The notes under the pieces were generated by a model, which saw only the letters and a program-made list of their open reading frames with translations, did not search any database and was not told the DNA's origin. Below are positions 53,599 to 62,680 of a stretch of 64,000 bases of DNA, one piece after another. The DNA lies in contig PBIN01000005.1 of the NCBI GenBank assembly GCA_002720855.1, positions 146,820 to 210,819 of the forward strand. Reading direction: 5' to 3'. Source of the stretch: Rhodospirillaceae bacterium (GTDB lineage: Bacteria; Pseudomonadota; Alphaproteobacteria; MPNO01; UBA2964). The position numbers were made by a program, and so were the translations under genes. Within the stretch, counting starts at the first letter, position 1, and the number at the start of each line of letters is the position of its first letter.

Positions 53599-53869
53599 CT
53601 TTCAGTCTCCGCTGTCAGAACCAATCATCCATGATTATCGGCCGATGCGCTAGCGGTTGATTCTTGAGTCCTGAAAATTCGAGAAGATTTTGACGAAATT
53701 TCCATAAAAATTTTCCGAAAAATCTCCGGGAATTCGAAAAAAATTTATCCTCATTTTTAGTATAATTAATAATTAATTGCTTTTTATAGTTTACGAATTC
53801 TTTACATCCGCAATGCATACTCCGTGGACCTTGGGTGGGAAGCGCCATACAGGATGTAAGGGCAAGAAC
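53599..53869. other. A/T-rich gap before the flagellin-like gene
   Basis: 270 bases between divergent genes. Bases 53670-53790 are strikingly A/T-rich with several A and T tracts, suggesting bent DNA, and include TATAAT at 53761-53766, a good -10 without an evident -35. No sigma28-type flagellar promoter found. Confidence 0.5.
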
Positions 53870-54880
53870 ATGGCGCAATTATCGTTTGTTACAGGAAGTA
53901 CATTCTTTGCGTTTGACGAAAACGCCTCCAAGGCCGACAGATTTGCTGCATCTATCAAAGGGTTAAAGGGTGGCCAAAGCGTCCAGGCCCGACTTAATGG
54001 CGCGGGTGTGGCTGTGGACCGGATGAGCGCGGCAACCAGCACAGGATTGGGTGCCAAGGTTCAAGCATTGAGCGCAGCTGCGGCAAATTCCGCTGAAGGT
54101 GTTTCGCTTTTGCAGACGGCAGAAGCCGCTTTGTCGGACATCGAAACAAAGTTGGAACGGATGGTGACGTTAGCGGCGGATGCAAAATCCGAGTCCCGCT
54201 CGGAATTTGAGCGCGCGCAATATGATAGCGAATTTCAGACATTGATTTCAGAAATCGATGCCATTGCTGCCGATACCGAATTCAATGGAACAAAAATCCT
54301 TCAAGGAAACGGTAATGGCGGCAATACCCTGGAAATAAATTTTAAAGTTGGAACCGGAAACGACACAGGTGACGAAGTCACAGTTTCGATTAATGCGGCA
54401 TCGGTTTCAGCCCTGTCTTCGACGTTGGCTGTCGCGGATATTCAATCAGTTTCTAACGCCACGACGGCCAGAACGGCCGTCGCAACGGCGCAGGCAGCGT
54501 TAGCTGAAATTCAGGGTGCGGTGACTGGAAAATTCCAGAGTTTTGCATCCGCCGCCGAAAACAACGCGTCGGTAGCTGGCCATCATGAACAGGCCCGTGC
54601 TGCGCAGGTTGCGCCGACGGTCGTTATCGATTTGGCGCAGGTTACTGCTGGCCGAATTACAGATGAAAATGGCGTTGATCTTGATGGCGGCGATATCGCG
54701 ACGATGCGCAAGCTGGTTCTCGATTTGAACAATAGTTTTGTGAAAACGGCGATCGACCGACCCGCTTCTGCGAATGACGGTTCGGATTCTGGTAGCAATC
54801 GGGCTGCCACAACTCAGTCGAATAGCGGTGGGTCTGGCAATTCTGAATCTTCGAATGACGGCGATCAGGATGCAGCGTGA
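53870..54880 (+). CDS. Orphan flagellin-like protein
   Basis: A 336-residue protein from ATG 53870 (AQLSFVTGSTFFAFDENAS). Residues 60-150 match the flagellin N-terminal helical core: EGVSLLQTAEAALSDIETKL, ERMVTLAADAKS, SEFQTLISEIDAIAADTEF and NGTKIL. Downstream is a short variable beta region and a helix resembling the start of the C-terminal flagellin domain (AQAALAEIQGAVTGKFQSF), but the canonical last D0 helix is missing; the end is an acidic Ser/Gly/Asn-rich tail. There are no other flagellar genes in the window. It may be a minor filament part, a secreted flagellin relative or a non-motility adhesin. A strong terminator follows. Confidence 0.75.
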   Translation: MAQLSFVTGSTFFAFDENASKADRFAASIKGLKGGQSVQARLNGAGVAVDRMSAATSTGLGAKVQALSAAAANSAEGVSLLQTAEAALSDIETKLERMVTLAADAKSESRSEFERAQYDSEFQTLISEIDAIAADTEFNGTKILQGNGNGGNTLEINFKVGTGNDTGDEVTVSINAASVSALSSTLAVADIQSVSNATTARTAVATAQAALAEIQGAVTGKFQSFASAAENNASVAGHHEQARAAQVAPTVVIDLAQVTAGRITDENGVDLDGGDIATMRKLVLDLNNSFVKTAIDRPASANDGSDSGSNRAATTQSNSGGSGNSESSNDGDQDAA

Positions 54881-54926
54881 TGAGAAATTGTAGTGTTTAA
54901 AGGTTGAGGTGGATGAGGAGGCATCT

Positions 54927-54956
54927 GGGCCCGGAGCGATCCGGGCCCCTTTTTTT
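54927..54956 (+). terminator. Rho-independent terminator after the flagellin-like gene
   Basis: Perfect nine-pair stem GGGCCCGGA (54927-54935) with TCCGGGCCC (54940-54948), loop GCGA, then C and seven T's. Among the strongest terminators in the window. Confidence 0.9.
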
Positions 54957-55009
54957 GTGCCTTCTGTCAGGGTATTTTCATGTTGTGCCTTAGTACAGGA
55001 GAAATATGA

Positions 55010-55306
55010 ATGATTATTTCCACCACGGATTCTATCGAAGGCAATCAGATTACCGAATATCTCGGCATCGTGTCGGGCGATGCCGTCATGGGTACGAATA
55101 TCTTTCGCGATATGTTTGCCGGTATTCGCGATATTGTCGGCGGCCGTTCCGGGTCATATGAAAAAGAGTTGAGAAAAGCTAAGGCGGCAGCGCTTGAAGC
55201 TCTTCAGGAAGAGGCAGCCGAACTTGGTGCCGATGCGGTCATCGGTGGAGACAAGAACACGATGCTGATGGTTAGCGCCAATGGGACGGCTGTTAAGGTC
55301 TCTTAG
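55010..55306 (+). CDS. YbjQ/UPF0145 family protein
   Basis: A 98-residue protein of the YbjQ family, small pentameric-fold proteins annotated as heavy-metal-binding but without proven function. [20 protein letters not shown], then [19 protein letters not shown] and [11 protein letters not shown] are diagnostic. AGGAG upstream; the ATG at 55006 is out of frame. Its TAG overlaps the GTG of the next gene (TAGTG). Confidence 0.88.
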   Translation: MIISTTDSIEGNQITEYLGIVSGDAVMGTNIFRDMFAGIRDIVGGRSGSYEKELRKAKAAALEALQEEAAELGADAVIGGDKNTMLMVSANGTAVKVS

Positions 55307-56139
55307 TGCCAAAACTCAATCACATCGCTTGCATCGCGCAGGATCCGCAAACAGTTGCCAAGTTTTACGCGACAATATTTCACATGTCTTTGGAGCGAAA
55401 AGCATCTTCAATCGGGATGTCTGCAACCGCCCGTGAAGGTTATGTTGGTCTCAACTTTAACCCCATTCTGCCTGGTCGTCCCGGGCCAGCAGGGCTCGAT
55501 CACTTTGGTATTGAAGTCGAGGACATTGAAGAGTCCTTTGCCATGGCGACAAAGAAATATCCGACCGTTGAATGGGTGAAGCGATCTGGCACCAGGCCTT
55601 ATGCGCAGGTCGGCATCCATGATCCGGACGGGCAGGTTGTCGATATAAATCAGAAGGATATTAAAAAGGGCATCAGCGAAGTTAAGACCGATGGCCTGTA
55701 TCTTGAGGAAGATCGCGAGCAGGAACGGCACATTGAATATCTGGCTCTGCGCACACCGGATGTCGAGCAATGCGCGGAGTTTTATCATGACGTTTTTCAG
55801 ATGACGCCACTTAATCGGCAGGAAGACGACGAGAATTACAGCCTTTCTGATGGCAAGGTGACGCTGAAACTGATGCCGTGGAAAATCGCCGATTATAACG
55901 GTGTTGATCCCAACCGGCCCATGCTCGATCATATTGGTTTTCGAGTCGAGGACGCCGAAAAGGTTCATGAAGAGATCACGGATTATGTGGGTAAATTCCC
56001 TGACTCGATTGCACCGTGCTGGTTGCTGGATACACGGGAAAAAGACATTCGCCGCGCGGAAATGCTGAAAAAAGCTGCGCCCGATAGCAAGTATCAATAT
56101 AGCGACAGCAACGGTGTTTGCTTCGTCACGATAGATTAA
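55306..56139 (+). CDS. Double-VOC domain protein 1
   Basis: A 277-residue protein of the vicinal-oxygen-chelate superfamily (glyoxalase/extradiol dioxygenase fold) with two VOC modules: the first from LNHIACIAQDPQTVAKFYA to DHFGIEVEDIEE, the second from IEYLALRTPDVEQCAEFYH to LDHIGFRVEDAEK. GTG start overlapping ybjQ. The metal histidines are visible but no full 2-His-1-carboxylate extradiol set is clear. Paralogous to the next gene. Confidence 0.83.
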   Translation: MPKLNHIACIAQDPQTVAKFYATIFHMSLERKASSIGMSATAREGYVGLNFNPILPGRPGPAGLDHFGIEVEDIEESFAMATKKYPTVEWVKRSGTRPYAQVGIHDPDGQVVDINQKDIKKGISEVKTDGLYLEEDREQERHIEYLALRTPDVEQCAEFYHDVFQMTPLNRQEDDENYSLSDGKVTLKLMPWKIADYNGVDPNRPMLDHIGFRVEDAEKVHEEITDYVGKFPDSIAPCWLLDTREKDIRRAEMLKKAAPDSKYQYSDSNGVCFVTID

Positions 56140-56156
56140 GGCGCGGAGCAAAATCT

Positions 56157-57029
56157 ATGGCGGCTAGAATTAGTCATGTTGCTCTGAATTCAAATACACC
56201 GACGCCTGTGGCGACGATGTATGAAACGGTGTTTGGGCTGGAGCTGGACACACGGCTGCAATCACCCGAGCTGGGTGAGGTGCTTTCCGATGGCAATATT
56301 CTTTTAAACATTCGTCCGCGGATTGCTGGGCATCGGGTCGGCCTCGACCATTTCGGCATAGAGGTTGACGATATTGAATCAACTTTCGAGAAATTAAAAA
56401 CCGACTATCCGAAAATTGGCTGGGTCAAACAGCCGGAAGACGGCGCGAACGGCGAGTATTTCGCACATGATCCCGCAGGTAGTATTTTCGCCCTTTCGCA
56501 AGCGAGCGACTTTCCGAGCGAGGCACGGCCTGCGGATCGTCCGGTATCGGCGAACTTTGCGCGCTGGTCAGATGGAAATCCCTCAGAGCGTTATGTGCAG
56601 CATTATGCGATCCGTACACGGAAACTCGAAGAATGCGCTGATTTTTATGAGGACGTATTTGGTTTTGATCATCGAAGTCCTTTCCCAGAAGACCCAAATC
56701 ACTATCTATCCGATGGCCGGGTGACGTTGATACTCATCCAGTGGAGTATCAATGATTATGGCGGGATTAGCGTCACCGGGCGCGGTCCCGATCATATCGC
56801 TTTTAAGGTTGAGGATGGCGCAAAAGTTCAGGCTGAAATTGAAGGCTACTCCACTCACTTCGCACCGGGTAATGCACCAATGTGGCTGCTGACGACCGTC
56901 AACCGCACAACGGAAGAAAATCAGATAAGAGCGCAAATGGTCGCTGATTCCAATCCGGTCTGTCAGTATCAGTTCACCGACAGGGACGGTACCTTTGTCG
57001 TTATCAGCGACAAAACTCTGGATAATTAA
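56157..57029 (+). CDS. Double-VOC domain protein 2
   Basis: A 290-residue two-VOC paralogue from ATG 56157 (AARISHVALNSNTPTPVAT); an upstream frame to 56118 is not conserved. Modules: ISHVALNSNTPTP with LDHFGIEVDDIEST, and VQHYAIRTRKLEECADFYE with PDHIAFKVEDGAK. With its neighbour it forms a tandem pair after ybjQ, likely one transcript. Possible roles are in ring-cleavage or isomerisation of a catabolic intermediate. Confidence 0.83.
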   Translation: MAARISHVALNSNTPTPVATMYETVFGLELDTRLQSPELGEVLSDGNILLNIRPRIAGHRVGLDHFGIEVDDIESTFEKLKTDYPKIGWVKQPEDGANGEYFAHDPAGSIFALSQASDFPSEARPADRPVSANFARWSDGNPSERYVQHYAIRTRKLEECADFYEDVFGFDHRSPFPEDPNHYLSDGRVTLILIQWSINDYGGISVTGRGPDHIAFKVEDGAKVQAEIEGYSTHFAPGNAPMWLLTTVNRTTEENQIRAQMVADSNPVCQYQFTDRDGTFVVISDKTLDN

Positions 57030-57067
57030 TCACTTAAAATAGCCTGGAAGGCTAGAGTTTTGTGCAT

Positions 57068-58558
57068 CTATTTTTCGGTGACCGATGCGGGAAATACCAG
57101 CGACTTGATCACCACCGGCACGGCACCGGATGACGGAATGATCTCGCCGATATCGATATAGTCGAACTCGCTTAAGGTAACGCCATCGATAGAGATCACC
57201 GGTGCGGTGAGCTTCATTTCTTCGCGAAGATGTATTCCAACGAGACCGCCTATATCGCCGTCGCTGACCAAGACGAGTGGTTGGTTGTTTTTGAGTTGGG
57301 CGGAAAGTGCCGCTTCTACGCCTTTGCCGAACTGATCCAGCCGAATGAAGCTTGCGGATCCTTTCCAGCGAAATCCGAGTGCCACCGGTGTTTCTGTATC
57401 AACCAGGTCCAGCCGTGTCAGTGCGGTATCTATGGCAGATTTGATTTGTTCGGCGTCAACGTCGAGACCAGAAAAGTCAAATTCGGGAACAATAACCGGT
57501 ACATTCCTGAGGGGGACGGTATCACGGGGTTCAATGTAAATTGTCGTCCCTGACAGTTGAACGGTGTATTGGGACGCTCCAACGACGGTTGCCCGAATGG
57601 TGGCCACGGGTTGTTCGATTGTTGCACCAGTCGCTTCAAATTTTTCGCGCGCGAGATTGGCGAGTTGCGGACCGAGGTCACCAAACGCAGTCGATACATT
57701 GCCGTATACATATTCTGAAACGCCGCCGGAAAACGTTAGCGCATCGATCTTATCAATTTGCGGAAGAGGCGGGAGCAACAGCATGGCCTCGGTTTCGGGC
57801 GACAGTGGCGTCAGGCCTGTTGCTTCAACGATACGCATTGCCATGCGATCAGCAATTTTTGTTTTCTCGTCTTCGCTTGGCTGGGAACCGATCTCTAAAG
57901 CAATACCGACATCATCAGCATGGGCTTTGCCGGTTGGTTCCAGACGGGTAACCTTACCATCATCGTCCAGAACGATCAGTCGTGCGCCGCAATCGACAGC
58001 CGTAACGTGTTCGACCTTGCCACCACGGCAATGGGCGATCTTAGTGGTGCCGCCGCCGATATCGACATTGATCGTGAGACCATCGCTTTTTGATGACCGA
58101 ATGACAGCACCGGATCCGTGGGCCGCCATTGTTGCTTCCAGCCCATCACCGGCACTGACCGCTACGAACTTTCCGGCTTCAGCGGAAAATAGATCGCCAA
58201 TTGCTCGGGCATTTTTGCGGCGGACAGCGACCCCCGTAAGGATCAAGGCTCCCGTATCAACTTCGGAACGCGCAATACCGGCGCTTCTGAAACTATTCTC
58301 GATAAACTCGCCGAGCACCTCGGCATCTATATCCTCGCCATCCGCATACGGCGTTAGCTGTATGGGTGGTTCATGTATGGTTTCACGCTGGGCAACGATA
58401 TAGCGGGCGCCGACACGCTCCATTAACACCCGAGAGAAAACCAGATGCGACGTCGAAGAGCCGATATCGACGCCGACACTGGTTAGTTCAATTTCTTCTT
58501 CTTCGGCAATATGCCGGTCGGAGCTGGAAAACCGTCCGCTGCTATTATCTTCGGCCAC
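57068..58558 (-). CDS. eutA: Ethanolamine ammonia-lyase reactivase EutA-like protein
   Basis: A 496-residue ASKHA-fold protein of the EutA family, ATP-driven factors that release damaged cobalamin from ethanolamine ammonia-lyase. Phosphate loops are visible as SVGVDIGSSTSHLVFSR and NVDIGGGTTKIAHCRGG, with GALILTGVAVRRKNARAIG between. GTG start four bases... immediately after the bicupin gene stop, so the two are co-transcribed. No eutB or eutC is in the window, so the target lyase must be encoded elsewhere, or the protein serves a different B12 enzyme. Confidence 0.87.
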   Translation of the reverse strand: MAEDNSSGRFSSSDRHIAEEEEIELTSVGVDIGSSTSHLVFSRVLMERVGARYIVAQRETIHEPPIQLTPYADGEDIDAEVLGEFIENSFRSAGIARSEVDTGALILTGVAVRRKNARAIGDLFSAEAGKFVAVSAGDGLEATMAAHGSGAVIRSSKSDGLTINVDIGGGTTKIAHCRGGKVEHVTAVDCGARLIVLDDDGKVTRLEPTGKAHADDVGIALEIGSQPSEDEKTKIADRMAMRIVEATGLTPLSPETEAMLLLPPLPQIDKIDALTFSGGVSEYVYGNVSTAFGDLGPQLANLAREKFEATGATIEQPVATIRATVVGASQYTVQLSGTTIYIEPRDTVPLRNVPVIVPEFDFSGLDVDAEQIKSAIDTALTRLDLVDTETPVALGFRWKGSASFIRLDQFGKGVEAALSAQLKNNQPLVLVSDGDIGGLVGIHLREEMKLTAPVISIDGVTLSEFDYIDIGEIIPSSGAVPVVIKSLVFPASVTEK

Positions 58559-58560
58559 CC

Positions 58561-59781
58561 TTAATTAGCCTTGCTTTCATAGAGCTCATTTTCCATTTGG
58601 GTTTCGGCACCGACTTCCTTTAGGTAGTCCTCAAACTCGTTTCGGAGATACGGGTCTTCCATGTCATAGCCAATAGCGGTTCCGCCATCACGGACATCTA
58701 TGGCACCGTAGTCGATGGCTTTTTCACCAGGACGTTTAACCTTGCGTCCGGGATGATGTGGTCCGAACCAGGCCGTCAAACGAAGCGGCCCTGCACTGAT
58801 GCCAAAGTGCTGATGGTACCAGTCGCCGCTCATCGGCGCGGCGGATACCAGGCCCACCGGTTCGTAATCCTGCCGCATAACAAATTCTTCTTTGCCGTCC
58901 TTCCAAGGAGTTTGCCCATGCACTGCGGGCCAGGTGTAGGTGTAACCCTTGCCTTTTATGCAAATGAGGACAGCTGCAGAACCATGGGCGTGGCCTTTGG
59001 AATATCTGCCGGTCTCGTGCTGGCCAATCCAAAGATAAAAATTGTTATCCGTCATATGCGGTTCGATCCTGCGATAGCCCGGCGAGCGACGGTTATCGAG
59101 AGGAAGCTCGCAATCGACAATATCCGGTACGATGTTTGTCTGCGTCATCGCGAGCCCACGTATTGGGTCGGCCAGAATTTCGTCACTCGGCTTGTAATAA
59201 TCTTCACGATCTGGGTCAAAACGATCCCGGAAATTATACGGGCAATTGAATATGAAATCGGGGTTTTCATAAATGTTCATGACGTTGGGCGCGGTGTTCC
59301 CACCGAGCAGCAGAGCAGGGCTCGAAGATGCGTTGACCACTCTGTACATGGCATTCAGCGGAACCGACCAAAGTGACCCTTTCTGCCATTCGAAGACATG
59401 GACCTTATCTTCCTGACCTTCTTCCCATACCTCAGTCGATCCTCGGCCTTCGACAACAAAATACTGCTGTTCGTAAATATGTTTTACAGGCTTTAAAGCG
59501 CCGGCACCGGGCACCTCAAGGATATGACAACCCCACATGCCCTCCGTTCCGTACAACTGAATGAAAGAAGCATTGCCGCCCATCAGGTCCCAATTTGTCA
59601 TCGGCAGGTTCTGGACTTTGCTGACGCCGATGTCGCGATATATCGGAATGTCCTGGGCCTCCATCCATAAATCGTAGGGTGACTTGGGTGCCTTGAAGGT
59701 ACCAAGCCCCGCACGGGTTAATTTGTCAGTTGGTGCTGACCATTCGTGGGTATGGCCGTCGGGTCCGTCATGTGGTGCCAT
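58561..59781 (-). CDS. Bicupin protein of unknown substrate
   Basis: A 406-residue protein with two cupin modules. The first includes LKPVKHIYEQQYFVVEGRG and TEVWEEGQ, the second QHETGRYSKGHAHGSAAVL and IKGKGYTYTWPAVHGQ, then DWYHQHFGISAGPLRL. His residues in the second module (GHAHGSAAV and YHQHFG) could bind a metal. AGGGAGAG precedes the ATG. First gene of a pair with eutA. I cannot name the enzyme; the family contains dioxygenase-like and isomerase-like proteins. Confidence 0.78.
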   Translation of the reverse strand: MAPHDGPDGHTHEWSAPTDKLTRAGLGTFKAPKSPYDLWMEAQDIPIYRDIGVSKVQNLPMTNWDLMGGNASFIQLYGTEGMWGCHILEVPGAGALKPVKHIYEQQYFVVEGRGSTEVWEEGQEDKVHVFEWQKGSLWSVPLNAMYRVVNASSSPALLLGGNTAPNVMNIYENPDFIFNCPYNFRDRFDPDREDYYKPSDEILADPIRGLAMTQTNIVPDIVDCELPLDNRRSPGYRRIEPHMTDNNFYLWIGQHETGRYSKGHAHGSAAVLICIKGKGYTYTWPAVHGQTPWKDGKEEFVMRQDYEPVGLVSAAPMSGDWYHQHFGISAGPLRLTAWFGPHHPGRKVKRPGEKAIDYGAIDVRDGGTAIGYDMEDPYLRNEFEDYLKEVGAETQMENELYESKAN

Positions 59782-59888
59782 TGAAAATCTCTCCCTCTGA
59801 GACGACTATTGTTTGATGGCGCATCATAATCCTATGCCAAACGCTGAGCAAAGGGCGCCCGCAAATATATGACGGAAAGAGGAACCTT

Positions 59889-61022
59889 ATGCTTTTTATT
59901 CACAATGATGTCGTTGATGACGTTCTGACGATGGACGATGCGATTATTTGTCTTGAACGCGCTTTCGGACAGTTGGTTGAAGGGACGGCGACGCACCGGC
60001 CTCGTTGTGATCTATATGCTCCATCGAATGAGAATCAAGAAGGATATTATCGGTGGGGCACGATGGAAGGTTATAACGACGGCATTTTTGCTATCCGTAT
60101 GAAATCCGACATAGTGACCTGGCCAACCGATGGAGAAGGCAACCGCACCGAGGAAAAATACTGCCGGGAACCGGGGACTTATTGTGGTCTGGTGTTGCTG
60201 TTTAGCGCAGATACTGGTGAGCCCTTGGCCTTCATCAATGACGGGATCATTCAGCATGTACGCGTTGGCGCCGGGGCAGGGCTGGGTGCAAAGGTATTGT
60301 CGCGCAAAGATTCTGAAACCGTAGGCATGCTCGGTTCAGGCGGTATGGCGCGTACGTTTTTGTCTGCATTTTGCTGTGTTCGAAATATTCGCAAGGTCAA
60401 AGTCTTTAGTCCGACAAAGGCCAATCGAGAATCCTATGCTGAAGAAATGCGCCTGAAGCATAACCTGGAAGTAATACCCGTTGACGATCCGCAACAGGTT
60501 TATGAGGATGTCGATATTGTATCAAGCTGTACCGATACGATGACGCCGACAATCGTCGGCGATTGGCTCCAGCCCGGTCAGCACGTCACCATCGTAAACG
60601 CGTTTGAAATGGCACAGGATGGCTTAGACGCCTGCGATGTTAAAATCCGCCAAGGCATTCAGGGTCTCAAAATTCTCGAAGACGCATTTGATGACGTCGA
60701 TGGCAGCGACGGTATTACCGTAAAGGCTTCATATGGCCACAGCCCCGTCGCCTTTATCGCAGGGACTGAAGAGGAACGACAACGTTTGCCTGAAAGAAAT
60801 AAATCGAGAGACATCGTCAACGTTTTCCCGAGCTATGGTGATGTAATTTCGGGAAAGGTCGAGGGCCGCACAAACGACCAGCAGATTTCCTTTTACCAAA
60901 ACAGTGGCATGCAAGGGTTACAATTCTCAGCCGTTGGTGGTCACGTCCTAAAAATTTGCAGGGAAAAGGGACTGGGGCGTGAAATTCCGCAGGAGTGGTT
61001 CCTTCAGGATATTCGGGACTAA
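59889..61022 (+). CDS. Ornithine cyclodeaminase/mu-crystallin family protein
   Basis: A 377-residue NAD(P)-binding enzyme of the OCD family, which includes ornithine cyclodeaminase, alanine dehydrogenase and imino-acid reductases. The Rossmann motif is VGMLGSGGMARTFLSAFCC, preceded by NDGIIQHVRVGAGAGLGAKV and followed by FSPTKANRESYAEE and VSSCTDTMTPTIVGDWL. AGAGGAA ribosome site. It is divergent from the bicupin/eutA pair. Amine or amino-acid substrate likely, not determined. Confidence 0.88.
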   Translation: MLFIHNDVVDDVLTMDDAIICLERAFGQLVEGTATHRPRCDLYAPSNENQEGYYRWGTMEGYNDGIFAIRMKSDIVTWPTDGEGNRTEEKYCREPGTYCGLVLLFSADTGEPLAFINDGIIQHVRVGAGAGLGAKVLSRKDSETVGMLGSGGMARTFLSAFCCVRNIRKVKVFSPTKANRESYAEEMRLKHNLEVIPVDDPQQVYEDVDIVSSCTDTMTPTIVGDWLQPGQHVTIVNAFEMAQDGLDACDVKIRQGIQGLKILEDAFDDVDGSDGITVKASYGHSPVAFIAGTEEERQRLPERNKSRDIVNVFPSYGDVISGKVEGRTNDQQISFYQNSGMQGLQFSAVGGHVLKICREKGLGREIPQEWFLQDIRD

Positions 61023-61045
61023 ATTTTATACTGTATCCGCTCAAT

Positions 61046-61933
61046 CTAGTTGCAATAAACAAGCGAGCTATACGCGGACATACCTGTTCTTTCTGGCCAG
61101 GTTCCTGTTGCGATATCAAATGGAGTGCCTGGGTCGAATATGTCAGAAACTCCTGCAGTAAACCCAATTGATCCAACGATTGCCAATGGTCGGCCCGTCT
61201 CGTCAACGAGATTGCAGTCACTTATGTGAATTTCGTTTTCATGAGCCAAAGTCGACCAATTCAATGTGTAATTCATTGATTCCAGAAAGCCCCAGTAGCC
61301 ATGAAATATTGGTGGTCCCTCGGAACACTCTCCTAATTTTGGTTTGTCTTTGACCGCATCAAATGGACGGACGATGTATTGCATGTTGTCGGTCTTAATA
61401 TCGTCTACCTCGATATATTTCCTAAGCTGTTTTTCGAAATTTGAGTTGAAGTCGTTAAACCGCCGCTGGGAATTCTCGACATAGGAAGAATATTCTTCTT
61501 GCGAATTGAATATCGGATCCATGAGAGATCTAACGTTGTACGCAGTAGGGGCGTCATTGGTTAGTTCTTTGAATAAACCGCACACCGTAACGGTAATCGG
61601 GTGTTCCCCGACCTCGTGCCGCCTTTTGATATCAATTTGAATCAAAGGTTTAAAAAATTCGTCCTGGTGTTCGACTATAAGGCTGACTGTTTCAAATAAC
61701 CCGTCCTTCGCAGGCCTCTTTTCGTTGTTGAAGCGGTTTATAGTTGATTCGAGATCCTTATATGTCCCGTGTCGATCGAGGTAATAGTCGGTTCCATCCT
61801 CAATCAGGCGGACAATATCGTTGATTCCCTCGGCCTGAAGTGCTTTGCCAATTTGATCGATCATAGAGGCGGCGGTGAAGGTTTCGCTTTCTTCTTGTTT
61901 TGAGAACAGCCCTCCTAGGAGCTTTTGAAACAT
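61046..61933 (-). CDS. Unrecognised soluble protein
   Basis: A 295-residue protein from ATG 61933 (FQKLLGGLFSKQEESETF); ATG 62017, one base after the CDF stop (TAAGATG), would add 28 residues and is the other possible start. I do not recognise a family. It is charged and soluble with a helical middle (EEYSSYVENSQRRFNDFNS) and a C-terminal block rich in aromatic residues (GYWGFLESMNYTLNW) ending IVGSIGFTAGVSDIFDPG. It overlaps or abuts the CDF gene and is convergent with the OCD gene. Confidence 0.68.
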   Translation of the reverse strand: MFQKLLGGLFSKQEESETFTAASMIDQIGKALQAEGINDIVRLIEDGTDYYLDRHGTYKDLESTINRFNNEKRPAKDGLFETVSLIVEHQDEFFKPLIQIDIKRRHEVGEHPITVTVCGLFKELTNDAPTAYNVRSLMDPIFNSQEEYSSYVENSQRRFNDFNSNFEKQLRKYIEVDDIKTDNMQYIVRPFDAVKDKPKLGECSEGPPIFHGYWGFLESMNYTLNWSTLAHENEIHISDCNLVDETGRPLAIVGSIGFTAGVSDIFDPGTPFDIATGTWPERTGMSAYSSLVYCN

Positions 61934-62018
61934 TTTCGCCAGTCCGTTCGAAGGAACCGCGATTCCAATTTGAGTTTTTTGTGTTGGGTCAATTGATATG
62001 GTGCTGACGAAAAACATC

Positions 62019-62639
62019 TTAAGATTCGATTTGCCCGCGTTCCTGTACTGCCTGCCTGACTATTTTTGCCGCCGAAGTTAAAAACAAGCCAGCCATAATC
62101 GCTGCTACGACCAAATCTGGCCAGGCGGTTCCGGTGGCGAAGACACCGGTGGCGGCCAATACAACCGCAACATTGCCAATCGCGTCATTCCTGCTGCAAA
62201 GCCAGACAGACTGAACATTGGCATCACCTGATCGGAAGCGGACGAGAATGAGAACACTTGCAACATTGGCGACGAGTGCGAGCAAACCAACGCCACCCAT
62301 AATAAAGGCTTCCGGGATACCAGTAACGAAGACACGCCAGATTGTTGCGCCAAAAACCCAGACGCCGAGCACCGCAAGCGAAATTGCTTTGAGAAGGGCG
62401 GCGTTGGCACGCCATAGGGGCGGTTTCGTTAGTACAAACAGGCTTAGCGCGTATGTGAGGCAATCACCAAGGAAATCCAACGCATCTGCCTGTAATGCCA
62501 TGGAGTTCGCGGTAATACCCGCAACAATTTCCACGGCAAACATAATGCCGTTAATCGAGATGACTGCCCAAAGGGCTCGTCTATATGCAGGATCGTCACC
62601 AGTAAAAGTTACGTCTTGACCATGATCATGACACTGCAT
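62019..62639 (-). CDS. Cation diffusion facilitator family transporter
   Basis: A 206-residue inner-membrane metal-cation/proton antiporter with about six helices. The CDF metal site is split between MALQADALDFLGDCLTY and SVWLCSRNDAIGNVAVV. The N terminus is His/Asp-rich (MQCHDHGQDVTF). It lacks the long cytoplasmic domain, as do many small CDF proteins. Zn, Co or Fe are possible cargoes. It is followed by the unrecognised protein at 61 kb. Confidence 0.85.
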   Translation of the reverse strand: MQCHDHGQDVTFTGDDPAYRRALWAVISINGIMFAVEIVAGITANSMALQADALDFLGDCLTYALSLFVLTKPPLWRANAALLKAISLAVLGVWVFGATIWRVFVTGIPEAFIMGGVGLLALVANVASVLILVRFRSGDANVQSVWLCSRNDAIGNVAVVLAATGVFATGTAWPDLVVAAIMAGLFLTSAAKIVRQAVQERGQIES

Positions 62640-62680
62640 GACTGGGTATTTAGTTTGCTGGTTGGCAGAGTCTACCTTGA

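Noticed and set aside
57564..58403. A 279-codon plus-strand frame inside eutA
   Set aside because: Mirror of the EutA codons, Ser/Pro/Thr-rich and without features.
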